DNA from: SCTD01 sp963781675
Lineage (GTDB): Bacteria > Actinomycetota > Actinomycetes > Mycobacteriales > SCTD01
Direction: 5' to 3'
Assembly (NCBI GenBank): GCA_963781675.1
Contig: CAWAGF010000001.1
Span: forward strand, 1,054,001 to 1,118,000
Length of the DNA: 64,000 nucleotides
The notes under the pieces were generated by a model. That model did not search any database, had not been told where the DNA came from, and saw only the letters and a program-made list of their open reading frames with translations. Position 1 is the first letter of the stretch. Each line of letters starts with the position of its first letter. The position numbers and the translations under genes are program-made. Below, piece after piece: positions 1 to 9,137 of this stretch.

Positions 1-1144
1 CCTCGCGCAGGCGGCGCGGGCGCAGCTGCAGGCCGACGAGGGTGGCGAAGGTCTGCTCGGCCGGTCCGCCGGAGGCGCGGCGGCGACGGATCGTCTCGCG
101 CAGCGCCGCGGAGGAGGGCAGCTTGTCGGCGGCAGCGGCGTCGACGACCTGGTCGACCCAGCCCTCGACCAGGGCGAGCGCGGTCTCGAGGCGCGCGAGC
201 GCGGCCTGCTGGGCGGGCGTGGGCTCCAGCTCGAACAGGCCCTCGCCCATGGCGCGCTGCAGCGACTCGGGGTCGCTCGGGTCGATCGACCCGACGGCGC
301 GCTCGATGGCGGCGGGGTCGACCTCGATGCCGCGCGCGTAGGCGTCGACCGCGTCGAACAGGTGCGCCTTGAGCCACGGCACGGAGGCGAACAGCCTCTG
401 GTGCGCCAGCTCGCGCAGGCAGACGTACAGCCGCACCTCGTCGGCCGGCACCTCCAGCCCCTCGGAGAAGGCGGCGAGGTTCGCGGGCAGCACGGCCGGC
501 CGGCCGGGGGCGGACAGCGGCAGGCCGACCTCGCTGGCGCTGAGCACCTCCTTCGCCAGCACGCCGAGCGCCTGGCCGACCTGCGCGCCGAACACGAAGC
601 CGCCGACCTGGTCCATGACGCCCTTGAGCGCGCCGCCGCCCAGCAGCCCGGCCATCTCCGGCGGCAGGCCCTCGGGCAGCCCGCCGCCGCCGAGGCCGTG
701 CTCGAGCGCGCCACCCATGGCGGCGACGACGCGACCGGCGACCGGGTCCACCAGCGAGCGCCACGACGGCAGGGTCGACTCGACCCAGCCGGTACGGGTC
801 CACGCCTGCGGGGCGGCGCTGCCGGCGGGCAGCGAGGTCACCGGGTCCAGCCAGAGGTCGGCCAGCCGGCACGCCTCGGCGACCTCGCGCTCCTCGTCGG
901 CGGTGACCGGGCGGTCGTCGGCGCGGGTCGCCCCCGTCGCGACCTCCGTGGCGAGGTCCCAGTTGACCGGCCCGCCGGACCAGCTCATGAGGCGCTGCAG
1001 CTGCGCGAAGACGGCGCCCATGTCGCCGCCGCCGAACGGTCCACCGGCCCCGCCGAACATGGCCGACAGCCCGAACGGGTCGTTGCCGTCGCCGGGCTCC
1101 TCGGGCCGGTCCGCCGGGCCGAAGCCGAAGGGCGGCCGGGTCAT
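1..1144 (-). CDS. Zinc-dependent metalloprotease-like protein, DUF2342 family (3' end outside window)
   Basis: Not recognised from a database; assigned from sequence and context. The 381 visible residues start with a Gly/Pro/Phe-rich tail (MTRPPFGFGPADRPEEPG) and continue as a helical protein. Near residues 245-255 there is an RELAHQRLFAS segment, which resembles the metal-binding helix of the actinobacterial DUF2342 proteins annotated as zinc-dependent metalloproteases. The ATG at 1144 is the first usable start; the ATG at 1155 runs into a stop at once. The gene leaves the window without a stop codon. In other actinobacteria this family sits beside a YlbL-like PDZ protein, and such a gene follows at 4784. 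The true substrate is unknown. Confidence 0.75.
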   Translation of the reverse strand, partial: MTRPPFGFGPADRPEEPGDGNDPFGLSAMFGGAGGPFGGGDMGAVFAQLQRLMSWSGGPVNWDLATEVATGATRADDRPVTADEEREVAEACRLADLWLDPVTSLPAGSAAPQAWTRTGWVESTLPSWRSLVDPVAGRVVAAMGGALEHGLGGGGLPEGLPPEMAGLLGGGALKGVMDQVGGFVFGAQVGQALGVLAKEVLSASEVGLPLSAPGRPAVLPANLAAFSEGLEVPADEVRLYVCLRELAHQRLFASVPWLKAHLFDAVDAYARGIEVDPAAIERAVGSIDPSDPESLQRAMGEGLFELEPTPAQQAALARLETALALVEGWVDQVVDAAAADKLPSSAALRETIRRRRASGGPAEQTFATLVGLQLRPRRLRE

Positions 1145-1212
1145 CGGGCGGTCATCGCGAGCGGGGACAGCATGCCCTCCACGCTACGCCGGGCGGCGCG
1201 AGGGTCCCTGCC

Positions 1213-2200
1213 GTGGTGATGCGCCGACGGCGGACGACGGCGCCTGCCGGGACCGGTGTCACCGGGAGCGACACACCCCTCGGGCGGGCCCTGCTGGACC
1301 GGCTGCCGGACGCCCGGGACGCCGACGCCGCCGGCCTCGCCGGGCTGCGGACCGTGGTGCACCTGGCCGTCTCGTACGACCTGGCGGACGGACCCGGCCG
1401 CCCGCCGTGCACGGACGGTGCAGGCCACCGTCGCGCTGCTGGAGGGTGCCCGCGCGGAGGGGGTGCAGCGGGTGGTCCTGGTCACCGGCCTGGACGTGCA
1501 CGCCTCGCCGCCGGCCGGCGCGCCGCTGCCGCTGGCGGAGGACCTGCCGCTGCGGGCGGACCCGGACAGCGCGCTCACCGGCGACCTGCTGGAGGTCGAG
1601 CGGCTGGCTGACCACGCCACGCGCACCGGCCTCGAGGTGCTGGTCCTGCGACCGGCGCCGCTGGTGGGCGGGGCGCTGGGACCGGCGTACGACGGGGCGC
1701 TCCTGCAGTCGCTGACCGGTCCGCGGCTGCTCGCGGTCCGCGGCGTCGAGCCGCTGTGGCAGGTGTGCCACACCGACGACCTGCTCGCCGCGCTCGTGCT
1801 CGCCGCGGAGTCCGGGCTCACGGGTGCGGCGGCGGTGGCGAGCGACGGCTGGCTCACGCAGCGGGAGGTGGAGGCGCTGTCGGGCCAGCGCCGGGTGGAG
1901 CTGCCGGCGTCGGTGGCGCTGTCGACGGCCGAGCGGCTGCACCGGGCCGGCCTCACGCAGGGCACCCCCGCGGAGCTCGACCGGCTGCTGGCCCCGCTCG
2001 TCGTGGAGCCGCGGCGGCTGCGCGAGGCGGGCTGGGCTCCGACCTGGACGACCCGCGACGCCCTGGTGGCGCACCTGGTGTCGCGACCCGCGGCGGGCGG
2101 GCGTGCCGGTGCCTACACCGCAGCCGGGGCCGGCGCGACGGTCGCGCTCGTGGGGACGGCGGCCCTGGTGCGACGGGCCCGGCGGCGACGGGGTCGCTAG
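1213..2200 (+). CDS. NAD(P)-binding epimerase/SDR-like protein with C-terminal membrane helix, apparent frameshift
   Basis: An extended-SDR-type protein. A Rossmann motif is seen near the N-terminus (GTGVTGSDTPLG), followed by TVVHLAVSYDL and, in the next frame, RVVLVTGLD and LEVLVLRPAPLVGG, all in the order expected for nucleoside-diphosphate-sugar epimerase relatives. The C-terminus carries one hydrophobic helix followed by Arg-rich residues, so it is probably membrane-tethered. The reading frame shifts near 1400-1415: the upstream part reads from GTG 1213 and the rest in another frame. One net base change restores a protein of about 328 residues. The start could also be ATG 1219. Substrate unknown. 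Confidence 0.72.
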
Positions 2201-2215
2201 CCGTACCGTCGGCGC

Positions 2216-2638
2216 ATGGACGTGATCCGCCTGCTCGCGCTGCGCGACACCCCGCTGGACGTCGCGGAGGTGCTCGCCGCGGTCGAGGACCCGCGGGCGG
2301 GCGGCGTCGTGAGCTTCACCGGCCTGGTGCGCGACCACGACGGCGGCCGGTCGGTGACCGCCCTGGAGTACTCCGCGCACCCTGACGCGGAGACCGCGCT
2401 GCGACGGGTGGCGGAGGCCGTGGCGGCCGACCTGCCGGTGCACGGGCTCGCGGCGGCGCACCGCACCGGGCTGCTGCAGGTGGGCGACGTCGCCGTCGTG
2501 GTGGCCGCCTCGGCGTCGCACCGGGGAGAGGCCTTCGAGGCCGCGCGCCGGCTCATCGACGATCTCAAGGCGACCGTCCCGATCTGGAAGCGGCAGGTGT
2601 TCGAGGACGGCGACGAGGAGTGGGTGGGGACGCCGTGA
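2216..2638 (+). CDS. moaE: Molybdopterin synthase catalytic subunit MoaE
   Basis: The 140-residue protein matches the MoaE family in length and sequence. MoaE transfers sulfur from thiocarboxylated MoaD to precursor Z (cyclic pyranopterin monophosphate), giving molybdopterin in the cytoplasm. The motif LKATVPIWKRQ places Lys118 and Lys125 where the E. coli enzyme has its essential Lys119 and Lys126. VVSFTGLVRDHDGG and an HR at residues 82-83 also fit. The ATG start lies 15 bases after the stop of the preceding gene, and the stop overlaps the GTG of the next small gene (GTGA). No moaD is present in the window. Confidence 0.93.
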   Translation: MDVIRLLALRDTPLDVAEVLAAVEDPRAGGVVSFTGLVRDHDGGRSVTALEYSAHPDAETALRRVAEAVAADLPVHGLAAAHRTGLLQVGDVAVVVAASASHRGEAFEAARRLIDDLKATVPIWKRQVFEDGDEEWVGTP

Positions 2639-2823
2639 GCGTGCCGGCGTGGCTGCTCTGGCTGCTGCCCGTGCCGGCCGCGACGCTCGCGGCCGTGGCC
2701 TGGGGCGCCTGGAGCGGGCGCACCCGCGGGCCGCAGGACACCGCGGACGGGGTGGCGGCGTACGAGCGCTTCCGGCGTGCCCTGGCGGACCCGCCGGCCC
2801 CGCAGCAGCGGGACCGGGACTAG
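2635..2823 (+). CDS. Small single-pass membrane protein
   Basis: A 62-residue protein of unknown function. The GTG start overlaps the moaE stop codon (GTGA), which suggests translational coupling. An in-frame GTG at 2620 is also possible. One hydrophobic helix (about residues 4-24, rich in Leu, Trp, Ala) precedes a charged tail ending in PQQRDRD, so an N-terminal anchor with a short cytoplasmic tail is likely. Its stop meets the stop of the convergent minus-strand gene at 2820. No family was recognised. Confidence 0.6.
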   Translation: MSVPAWLLWLLPVPAATLAAVAWGAWSGRTRGPQDTADGVAAYERFRRALADPPAPQQRDRD

Positions 2824-2996
2824 CGGGCCATCGGCGGCAGCCAGACGCAGAAGCCGTCGCGGCCACCCTCGGGGTCGAGGCGCAGGCAGACGTGCTCGCG
2901 CTCGATCGTCTCGACCGGGTCGGCCAGCGCCGGGGCGCCCAGGCCGGTCAGCAGCACCAGGCCGGTCATCGCGGTCACGATCGTCTTGCGGCTCAT
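2820..2996 (-). CDS. Small secreted two-cysteine peptide, coupled to the sigma factor gene
   Basis: A 58-residue protein with a clear signal peptide: MSRK, a hydrophobic core, and a likely cleavage after ALA (residue 25). The mature part would be about 33 residues, starts DPVETIEREHVCLRL, and holds exactly two cysteines (residues 37 and 50), which could form one disulfide. The ATG overlaps the stop of the upstream sigma factor gene (ATGA), so both are probably translated together. It may be secreted or act on the outer face of the membrane. Function unknown; a role in sensing for the linked sigma factor is inference. Confidence 0.68.
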   Translation of the reverse strand: MSRKTIVTAMTGLVLLTGLGAPALADPVETIEREHVCLRLDPEGGRDGFCVWLPPMAR

Positions 2997-4144
2997 CGGT
3001 CTTCTCCATCGGTCGTGCACGCGGTGAGCGGGGTGGTCGGGACGGCAGCGCACGTCAGGGACGTCGCTTCGACGCCGATGCGGCGGATGCCCGTCGGATT
3101 GCCGGGGAGTGTCGGCCCGAGGTGCAGAACGGGCGCGGGGGCTGCGTCGCAACCGGCCCCGCCGGCCGTCGCTCCGGCGGCGTCGACGCAGGGGTCGGTC
3201 GCGCCTGTGCGGCCGAGGATCGTCTGCGGTGCCTCCGTCGGGGCGGCGGCCTTCTGCACGGCCACCGGCACGGAGACGGCCACCGGCTTCGCGGGAGCGG
3301 CGCCGACGGGGGCGGGTGCCGGGATGCTGGCGCGGGCGCTGGCCACCTCGTAGGCCGGCAGCGCCACGACGGCGGGCCGGACCTCGGGGGCGGTCTGCGG
3401 GGCGGTGGCCCACGGGGTCAGCAGCGCGCCGCTGAGCACGCCGAGCGAGGCGACGCCGAGGGCGGCGGGGGTGGCGACGCGGACCGCGACGCGGCGCAGC
3501 CGGTCCAGCCAGCCGAGGCCGTCGAGCCAGGGGGCCAGCGCGACGAGGCCGCCGGCCGGCAGGGTGCCGCCGCGCGTCGCGAACTCCTTGCGCAGGGCCT
3601 TGCGGGCCCGGCTCAGCACCGAGCGCACGGCCGGCTCGGTCATCCCGAAGCGGTCGCCGATCTCCTCGTAGGCCAGCCCCTCGACCTCGCGGGCCCAGAG
3701 CACGGCGGCCTGGCGGGCGGGCATCGCGTCCAGGGCGTCCAGGGCCATGCGGGCCTCGTCGCGGGCGACGACGACGTCGGCCGTGTCGCGCCCGACGCGG
3801 GTGCCCTCGGGGACCTCGGCCATCGACGTGCTGCGGCCTCGTACCCGCAGGCGGTCGATGACCAGGCGGCCGGTGACGCAGGTGGACCAGGCGGCGACGT
3901 CGTCCTCGGTCTGCAGCTCGTGGCGGTGGTCGTAGGCGCGCAGCAGCGCCTCCTGGACCAGCTCCTCGGCCTCGTGCCGGTCGCCGAGCCGGCGCGTCGC
4001 GTAGCGCTGCAGGCGCGGCGTCAGGCGCCGGACGACGTCCTCGAAGTCGAGCGGGGGCGGTGCCTGCGTGGGGACGGCGCGCAGGTGGGCGCGTGCGGGC
4101 AGGGCCGCCTCGTCCGGGTGAGGCAGGTCGAGCAGGGAGGACAT
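2993..4144 (-). CDS. ECF-type sigma factor with membrane-spanning C-terminal extension
   Basis: The 383-residue protein has a sigma-70 region 2 (about residues 34-103, with RHEAEELVQEALLRAYDH) and region 4 (about 135-188, with YEEIGDRFGMTEPAVRS as helix-turn-helix). It would direct RNA polymerase to specific promoters. Ordinary ECF factors end near residue 190. This one continues for a further 190: a hydrophobic helix at about 221-243, then an Ala/Pro/Val-rich stretch and four cysteines at 319, 332, 365 and 376. The extension probably lies outside the membrane and may replace a separate anti-sigma factor; that is inference. The next gene is coupled by ATGA and encodes a secreted two-cysteine peptide. 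Target genes unknown. Confidence 0.85.
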   Translation of the reverse strand: MSSLLDLPHPDEAALPARAHLRAVPTQAPPPLDFEDVVRRLTPRLQRYATRRLGDRHEAEELVQEALLRAYDHRHELQTEDDVAAWSTCVTGRLVIDRLRVRGRSTSMAEVPEGTRVGRDTADVVVARDEARMALDALDAMPARQAAVLWAREVEGLAYEEIGDRFGMTEPAVRSVLSRARKALRKEFATRGGTLPAGGLVALAPWLDGLGWLDRLRRVAVRVATPAALGVASLGVLSGALLTPWATAPQTAPEVRPAVVALPAYEVASARASIPAPAPVGAAPAKPVAVSVPVAVQKAAAPTEAPQTILGRTGATDPCVDAAGATAGGAGCDAAPAPVLHLGPTLPGNPTGIRRIGVEATSLTCAAVPTTPLTACTTDGEDR

Positions 4145-4348
4145 GGTCGACCTCTTCCGTCGTGGGCTGGGTGACCCGACACCCGCTCAACGGAGTTCGA
4201 CGCGAAAGGTCGCGGTCCTGCCGCGAGATTCTTCTGATCCGGACAGACGGGCGAGTTCCGGACGCCGTGCTCAAGTCCCGCGTGCCCCGGTGCCGACACC
4301 TGCTGCGACCGGTGGACGTCCAGGTCCCCCAGAACGAGAGGCACTCCC

Positions 4349-4750
4349 GTGGAGCACGTCGTCTTCTTCCCCGCCCCCGACGGCTCGCCGGCCTTCCGCC
4401 GCGTCCCGAGCCTGGACGAGGCGGTCCGGCTGGTCGAGCACCTGCGCAACGTCGAGGGCGTCGCCAGCGTGAGCGTGCACAGCCTGGCCGAGGTCCCGCT
4501 GGCCTTCCGCGCCTACTACAAGGTGGAGGTGCCCGGCGAGGCGCACGTCCCCGCGCAGGCCGTCGCCGAGCCGGCCTCCGTCGCCGAGGTCGAGCCCGTC
4601 GTCGCCGTGGAGCCCGAGGTCGAGCCGGTGCACGAGGCCCCCGCGCTGGCCCTGGTCGAGGACGCGCCGCTCGAGGACGCGCCGGTCGAGGAGCCGGTGC
4701 TGGTGTCCAGCAACGGCCACAGCCCGCAGAGCCTGGGCTTCTTCGCCTGA
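4349..4750 (+). CDS. Actinobacterial conserved hypothetical protein with acidic Glu/Val/Pro-rich tail
   Basis: A 133-residue protein of unknown function. Residues 1-70 look folded and conserved (FFPAPDGSPAFRRVPSLDEA, then VEHLRNVEGVASVSVHSL and FRAYYKVEV). The rest is a low-complexity acidic tail rich in Glu, Val, Ala and Pro that ends GHSPQSLGFFA. The GTG at 4349 is preceded by a GAGAGG ribosome binding site at about 4336. It lies 33 bases upstream of the YlbL-like gene and reads in the same direction. I recall similar short proteins in other actinobacteria, but no function. Confidence 0.7.
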   Translation: MEHVVFFPAPDGSPAFRRVPSLDEAVRLVEHLRNVEGVASVSVHSLAEVPLAFRAYYKVEVPGEAHVPAQAVAEPASVAEVEPVVAVEPEVEPVHEAPALALVEDAPLEDAPVEEPVLVSSNGHSPQSLGFFA

Positions 4751-4783
4751 GCGCTCCGCCCCCGGCCCACCTAGTCTGACCGG

Positions 4784-5812
4784 GTGTCCCGGCGCGCTCT
4801 GACCCTGCTGCTGGCCAGCGTGCTGGCGCTGGGGCTGGTCCTCACGGCCGCCGTGGCCCGGGTGCCGTACGTCGCGCTCGGCCCCGGCCCGACCTACGAC
4901 ACGCTCGGCGCCGTCGATGGCACCCCGGTGCTCGACGTCGAGGGTCGCCGCACCTACCCCACCGACGGTCACCTGGACCTGACCACGGTGGGGGTGCAGG
5001 CGAAGCTGACGCTCGCGCAGGCGCTGCGCGGGTGGTTCGCCCGCGACCTGGCCGTCGTGCCCCGCGAGGTGGTCTTCCCGCCGGGGCGCACGGACGCGCA
5101 GGTGGACGAGGAGAACCAGCAGGCGATGCGCGAGTCGCAGAGCGCGGCCGTCGCGGCCGCCGCCCGGCAGCTCGGCCTGCGCCCGCAGGTCCTCGTGCAG
5201 GAGCTCGGGGAGGACTCGCCGTCCGCGGGCCGGCTGCGGGTGGACGACGCGCTGACCGCCGTCGACGGCAAGCCGGTCCAGGACGCCGCCTCGCTGCGCG
5301 CGCTGATCAGCGGCCGCACGCCCGGCCAGCCGGTGACGATCACCTACACGCGGGGGGGCCGCAGCGCCGAGGCCGAGGTCGTCACCAAGGAGGCCCAGGG
5401 CGAGGACGGCAAGCCCCGCGCCGTCATCGGCGTGGTCACCGAGGAGCGCTATCCGCTCGACGTGACCATCAACCTGCAGGACGTCGGCGGCCCGAGCGCC
5501 GGCCTGATGTTCACCCTCGGCATCCTCGACAAGGTCGGGCCCGAGTCGCTCACCGGCGGGAAGTACGTCGCCGGCACCGGTGAGATCAGCCCGGACGGCA
5601 CCGTCGGCCCGATCGGCGGCATCACCCAGAAGCTCATCGCCGCGCGCCGCAACGGCGCCGTCGTGTTCCTCGTGCCCGAGGCCAACTGCGCGGAGGCCGC
5701 CACGCGGCCGCCCGCCGGGCTCGAGCTGGTGAAGGTCAGCACCCTGCGCACCGCCCTGGACGGCCTGCAGGCCGTCCGCCGCGGCACCGCGCCGGCGACC
5801 TGCGCGGGCTGA
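4784..5812 (+). CDS. YlbL-type membrane-anchored PDZ / Lon-like serine protease
   Basis: The 342-residue protein starts at GTG with a single N-terminal membrane helix (about residues 5-24). A PDZ domain follows (about 115-200, GRLRVDDALTAVDGKPV), then a C-terminal Lon-type S16 domain. The catalytic Ser is in GPSAGLMFTLGIL and the Lys in GGITQKLIAARRNGA, so the Ser-Lys dyad is intact. It would cleave proteins outside the membrane. In Bacillus, YlbL takes part in DNA-damage checkpoint recovery; whether that applies here is unknown. Placement near the DUF2342 and UPF0182 genes is typical of actinobacteria. Confidence 0.9.
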   Translation: MSRRALTLLLASVLALGLVLTAAVARVPYVALGPGPTYDTLGAVDGTPVLDVEGRRTYPTDGHLDLTTVGVQAKLTLAQALRGWFARDLAVVPREVVFPPGRTDAQVDEENQQAMRESQSAAVAAAARQLGLRPQVLVQELGEDSPSAGRLRVDDALTAVDGKPVQDAASLRALISGRTPGQPVTITYTRGGRSAEAEVVTKEAQGEDGKPRAVIGVVTEERYPLDVTINLQDVGGPSAGLMFTLGILDKVGPESLTGGKYVAGTGEISPDGTVGPIGGITQKLIAARRNGAVVFLVPEANCAEAATRPPAGLELVKVSTLRTALDGLQAVRRGTAPATCAG

Positions 5813-5847
5813 CCGCCGGAAGGGCCTGCGCTCCCTAGACTCCGGCC

Positions 5848-8535
5848 ATGGAGCCCGGCGTCCCCTTCGCGCTCCTCGGCGCGGTGGCGCTGCTCGCGGT
5901 CGCCGGCTGGGCCGGGCTCGCCGCCACGGCCCTGGTGCGCACCCGCTCGCGCCGTGCGCCCGGGCTGCTGGTCCTGGCCGGCGGGCTCGTGCTCGCCGCC
6001 GTGGAGACCGTCACGGCGATCCGCTTCGGGCGCGAGAGCAGCGAGCTGCTGCAGGGCGCCCGCGCCGCCGGCCTGCTGCTGATCGCCGCCGGCCTGTGGA
6101 CCGGTGCGCTGGCCCGCCGCCGGGCACCGCTCGCCGTCCCGGGGGTGGTGGTCCCGCTGGCCGCCGCGCCGGCACCGACCGTGCTGGCCGCGGCGGCGGG
6201 ACTGCTGGCGGCGGTGGCGGCGGTACGAGCCCGTCGTGACGTGCCCGGCCTGCTGCTCGGCGGCGGCCTCCTGCTCGCCGCCGCGTCGGCGGGGGCCGCC
6301 CCGCTCGCCGGCCGCGAGGGCGGCGCGCTGCTGGTGCTGCTGCTGCGCGGCGCAGCCGCGTTCCTGGTGCTCGCCGCCCTGGCGGTCCTGGCCCGCAGCA
6401 GCGTCCTGGGCAAGGTCGTCTCGGCGATCCTGGCCGGCGTGCTGCTCACGGCGCTGGCCGCGGTCGGCGTCGTCGGGTCCGTCGTCGCCGGCAACGCCCA
6501 GCAGGAGCAGGAGGCGGTGCTGCGCGACGTCGCACAGGGCCGGCTCGACGTGCTGCAGCAGAACCTCGACGTCGTCCAGAACCAGGCGCGCATCGCCGCG
6601 CGCAGCTGCGGCCCCGGCCCGGCGACCTGCGGCGCCTTCGTCGACCTGCTGGCTGGGCCCGAGGTGCCGGTCTTCGCCGCGCTGCTGCCCGCGAGCGGCG
6701 GCCCGGTCATCCTCGGCGGCCGGGCCCAGCTGACCCAGCCCGAGGTGCTGGGGCTGGCCGGCTCGGCGCCGGTGCGCGAGGTGCTGGCCGGCGGGGCGAA
6801 CGCCGTCCGCGACAACCTCGGCACCAAGGTGCGGCTGCTCGGCGACCCGCAGTCGCTGGCGCTCGTGGTCCTCGTGCCGCAGGACCGGCCGACCCCCACG
6901 GCGCCCGCGCGCCAGGCGCTCGCCGTCGGGGTCCGGCTCGACGACGACTACGTCGGACGCGACCAGCAGGGCTCCGGCTTCGGCTTCTCGCTGCTCATCG
7001 GCGACCGGGTGGTGGCCTCGAACCAGACCGCCAACCAGCGGGCCGTCCTCGAGCGGATCGCGCGGGGGGCCGGCGTCGGCGCCCGGGTCCCCGGCGACGG
7101 GCGCACCGTGCCGGCGGAGGGCTCCGCGCCGACCGTCTTCTTCACCTCGGTCACCGCCGCCGACGGCAGCCCGGTCGCCACGCTGGCGCTGTCGCGCGAC
7201 GCCGACCAGGCGCTGGAGTCGCAGCAAGAGGCGCTGCAGACCCTGCTGCTCACCTCGCTCCTCGCGACCGCGCTGGTCGGGGGCCTCGCGCTGCTGCTCG
7301 GCCGGCGGACCGTCGAGCCGCTGCGCCGGCTGACCGCGGCCGCCACCCGGGTGGCGGCCGGCGACCTCACCGTCACCACCGGGCTGGCCGGCCGGGACGA
7401 GGTCGGCACCCTGTCGCGCACGTTCGACGCGATGACCGGCTCGGTGGCCCGGCTCACCGGGGACCTGCGCGCCTCGGCCGACCGGCTCGAGACGGTGCTC
7501 GCCTCGATGACCGACGGGCTGGTCGCCACCGACGGCGAGGGCGCGGTGACCAGCATCAACCGCGCCGCGCTCGCGATGGCCGGCATCTCCGACCCGGCCG
7601 GCGCGCTGGGCTACCAGCTGGCCGACGTCATCGACGTGCGTGTCGACGGCGAGCCCCTCGTGCTGAGCGCCAGCGGGCGGCCGGACGTGGACGCCGAGGT
7701 GCACCCGCTGGACGGCGAGCCGGTGCCGGTGAAGGTCGCCGTCGCGCCGCTGGACGGCGGCGAGGGCGTCGTGCTCGTCCTGCGCGACACGACGCGCGAG
7801 CGCGAGGTCGAGCGGATGAAGACCGAGTTCCTCTCCAACGTCAGCCATGAGCTGCGCACGCCGCTGACGCCGATCCGCGGCTACGCCGACATCCTGCACA
7901 CCCGGCCGGGCCTGGCCCCGGACAAGGTGACGACGTTCGCGGGCACGATCCTTGCGGAGAGCCTGAAGATGAACCGCGTCGTCGACCTGCTCGTCGACGT
8001 GGCCGCCATCGAGGCCGGCCGCGTCACCGTGGACCCGCGGCCGGTGAAGCCGTCGGAGCTGGTCGACGCCCGGCTCGCCGCGTGGCGCGAGCGCGCCCCG
8101 GAGCGGGCCCGCGACCTCAAGCGCCGCGTCGCCACCCGGCTGCCGGCCGTGCACGTCGACCCGACCTGGCTCGGCAAGGCGCTGGACGAGCTGGTCGACA
8201 ACGCCGTGAAGTACACCCCCGCCGGCACCGCCATCACCCTGGTCGCGTCGCCGTCGCCCGACGGCCACCGGGTGCGCCTCGCGGTGCGCGACGCCGGCCC
8301 CGGCATCGCCGCCGCGGACCGCGACTCGCTGTTCCTGTCCTTCGAGCAGGTCGACGGCTCCGCGACCCGCCGCGTGGGCGGCCTCGGCCTCGGGCTGTCC
8401 TTCGTACGGCGCCTCGCGGAGGACAGCGGCTACCCGCTGTCTGTCAGCTCCGAGCTCGGCAAGGGATCGGAGTTCGCGCTCGACCTGCCGCCGGCCGAGG
8501 TGGTCGCCCCGGCGCCGCGGCGTCGCCGGCGCTAG
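5848..8535 (+). CDS. Orphan membrane sensor histidine kinase (HAMP-PAS-HisKA-HATPase)
   Basis: An 895-residue sensor kinase. About seven hydrophobic segments occupy residues 1-210. An extracytoplasmic sensing part follows to about 460, then a membrane helix (465-483), a HAMP domain (about 485-535), a PAS domain (about 545-650), and HisKA with phospho-acceptor His667 in SNVSHELRTPLTPIRGY. The HATPase domain shows the N box (ELVDNAVKYTPAG) and the G boxes (DAGPGI, GGLGLGLS). All catalytic motifs are intact. No response regulator lies nearby, so the partner and signal are unknown. The gene appears inserted into the otherwise conserved YlbL/PPA1309/UPF0182 neighbourhood. Confidence 0.92.
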   Translation: MEPGVPFALLGAVALLAVAGWAGLAATALVRTRSRRAPGLLVLAGGLVLAAVETVTAIRFGRESSELLQGARAAGLLLIAAGLWTGALARRRAPLAVPGVVVPLAAAPAPTVLAAAAGLLAAVAAVRARRDVPGLLLGGGLLLAAASAGAAPLAGREGGALLVLLLRGAAAFLVLAALAVLARSSVLGKVVSAILAGVLLTALAAVGVVGSVVAGNAQQEQEAVLRDVAQGRLDVLQQNLDVVQNQARIAARSCGPGPATCGAFVDLLAGPEVPVFAALLPASGGPVILGGRAQLTQPEVLGLAGSAPVREVLAGGANAVRDNLGTKVRLLGDPQSLALVVLVPQDRPTPTAPARQALAVGVRLDDDYVGRDQQGSGFGFSLLIGDRVVASNQTANQRAVLERIARGAGVGARVPGDGRTVPAEGSAPTVFFTSVTAADGSPVATLALSRDADQALESQQEALQTLLLTSLLATALVGGLALLLGRRTVEPLRRLTAAATRVAAGDLTVTTGLAGRDEVGTLSRTFDAMTGSVARLTGDLRASADRLETVLASMTDGLVATDGEGAVTSINRAALAMAGISDPAGALGYQLADVIDVRVDGEPLVLSASGRPDVDAEVHPLDGEPVPVKVAVAPLDGGEGVVLVLRDTTREREVERMKTEFLSNVSHELRTPLTPIRGYADILHTRPGLAPDKVTTFAGTILAESLKMNRVVDLLVDVAAIEAGRVTVDPRPVKPSELVDARLAAWRERAPERARDLKRRVATRLPAVHVDPTWLGKALDELVDNAVKYTPAGTAITLVASPSPDGHRVRLAVRDAGPGIAAADRDSLFLSFEQVDGSATRRVGGLGLGLSFVRRLAEDSGYPLSVSSELGKGSEFALDLPPAEVVAPAPRRRRR

Positions 8536-9053
8536 TCCTCGAGGGTCGCCAGCAGCGCGGCGGCCAGCGCGGGGGCGAGGTCCTGCCCCGTCACCCGCTC
8601 GTCCTGCTCCGGCGTGTCCCCGCGCAGGCGCAGCACGCACGCGGTGCCGCCGCCCCGGACGACGCCCACCACCATCCGGACGTCCCGCCGCTCCGGGTGG
8701 TCGGCGGCCACGGCGGCCGGGTCCTCGACGTCCTCCAGCGCCTGCTCGGCGGCGGGCGGCAGGACGAGCACCTCGTGCGCGAGCACCACGCCGAGGACCT
8801 CCTTGCCGAAGAGCATCGCGGCGAGCTGCTGGTCGAGCGGGGCGTCGCCTAGCGGCTCCTGAGCGATCGGCGTCAGCGAGGCGGGGTCGCCCGCGACCAG
8901 GCCCATCGTCTGCGCGAGCTGCGGCTCGGCGCGCAGCAGCTCCTCGGTCTGCACCAGCGCGAACAGCTGTGGCGGCTGGTCCCAGCCGGCCTCGGCGACG
9001 TGCCCCTCGACCTCTCCCACGACGGACTGCAGGGGGCTGGTGAGCGGATCCAC
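8532..9053 (-). CDS. PPA1309 family protein
   Basis: A 173-residue cytoplasmic protein of unknown function, recognised as the actinobacterial PPA1309-type family from its sequence (VDPLTSPLQSVVGEVEGHV at the start) and from its usual position next to a UPF0182 gene. The GTG at 9053 is chosen because homologues begin there and the open frame upstream reads into the divergent gene. An acidic helical tail ends ALLATLED. Its stop overlaps the 3' end of the convergent histidine kinase by four bases. It shares an 84-base divergent promoter region with the UPF0182 gene. Confidence 0.82.
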   Translation of the reverse strand: MDPLTSPLQSVVGEVEGHVAEAGWDQPPQLFALVQTEELLRAEPQLAQTMGLVAGDPASLTPIAQEPLGDAPLDQQLAAMLFGKEVLGVVLAHEVLVLPPAAEQALEDVEDPAAVAADHPERRDVRMVVGVVRGGGTACVLRLRGDTPEQDERVTGQDLAPALAAALLATLED

Positions 9054-9137
9054 GCGGCCAGTCTGCCTGCCGCGAGGAACCGCTGGCCCTGTGGAAGGGT
9101 TGGACAGGCAACATCCCCGAACGAGGAGGCGCCCCGC

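Noticed and set aside
5449..9114. Open frame of more than 1200 codons on the minus strand
   Set aside because: It is antisense to the YlbL-like and histidine kinase genes, with Arg/Ala/Gly-rich composition caused by GC-rich third positions. The real proteins are on the other strand.
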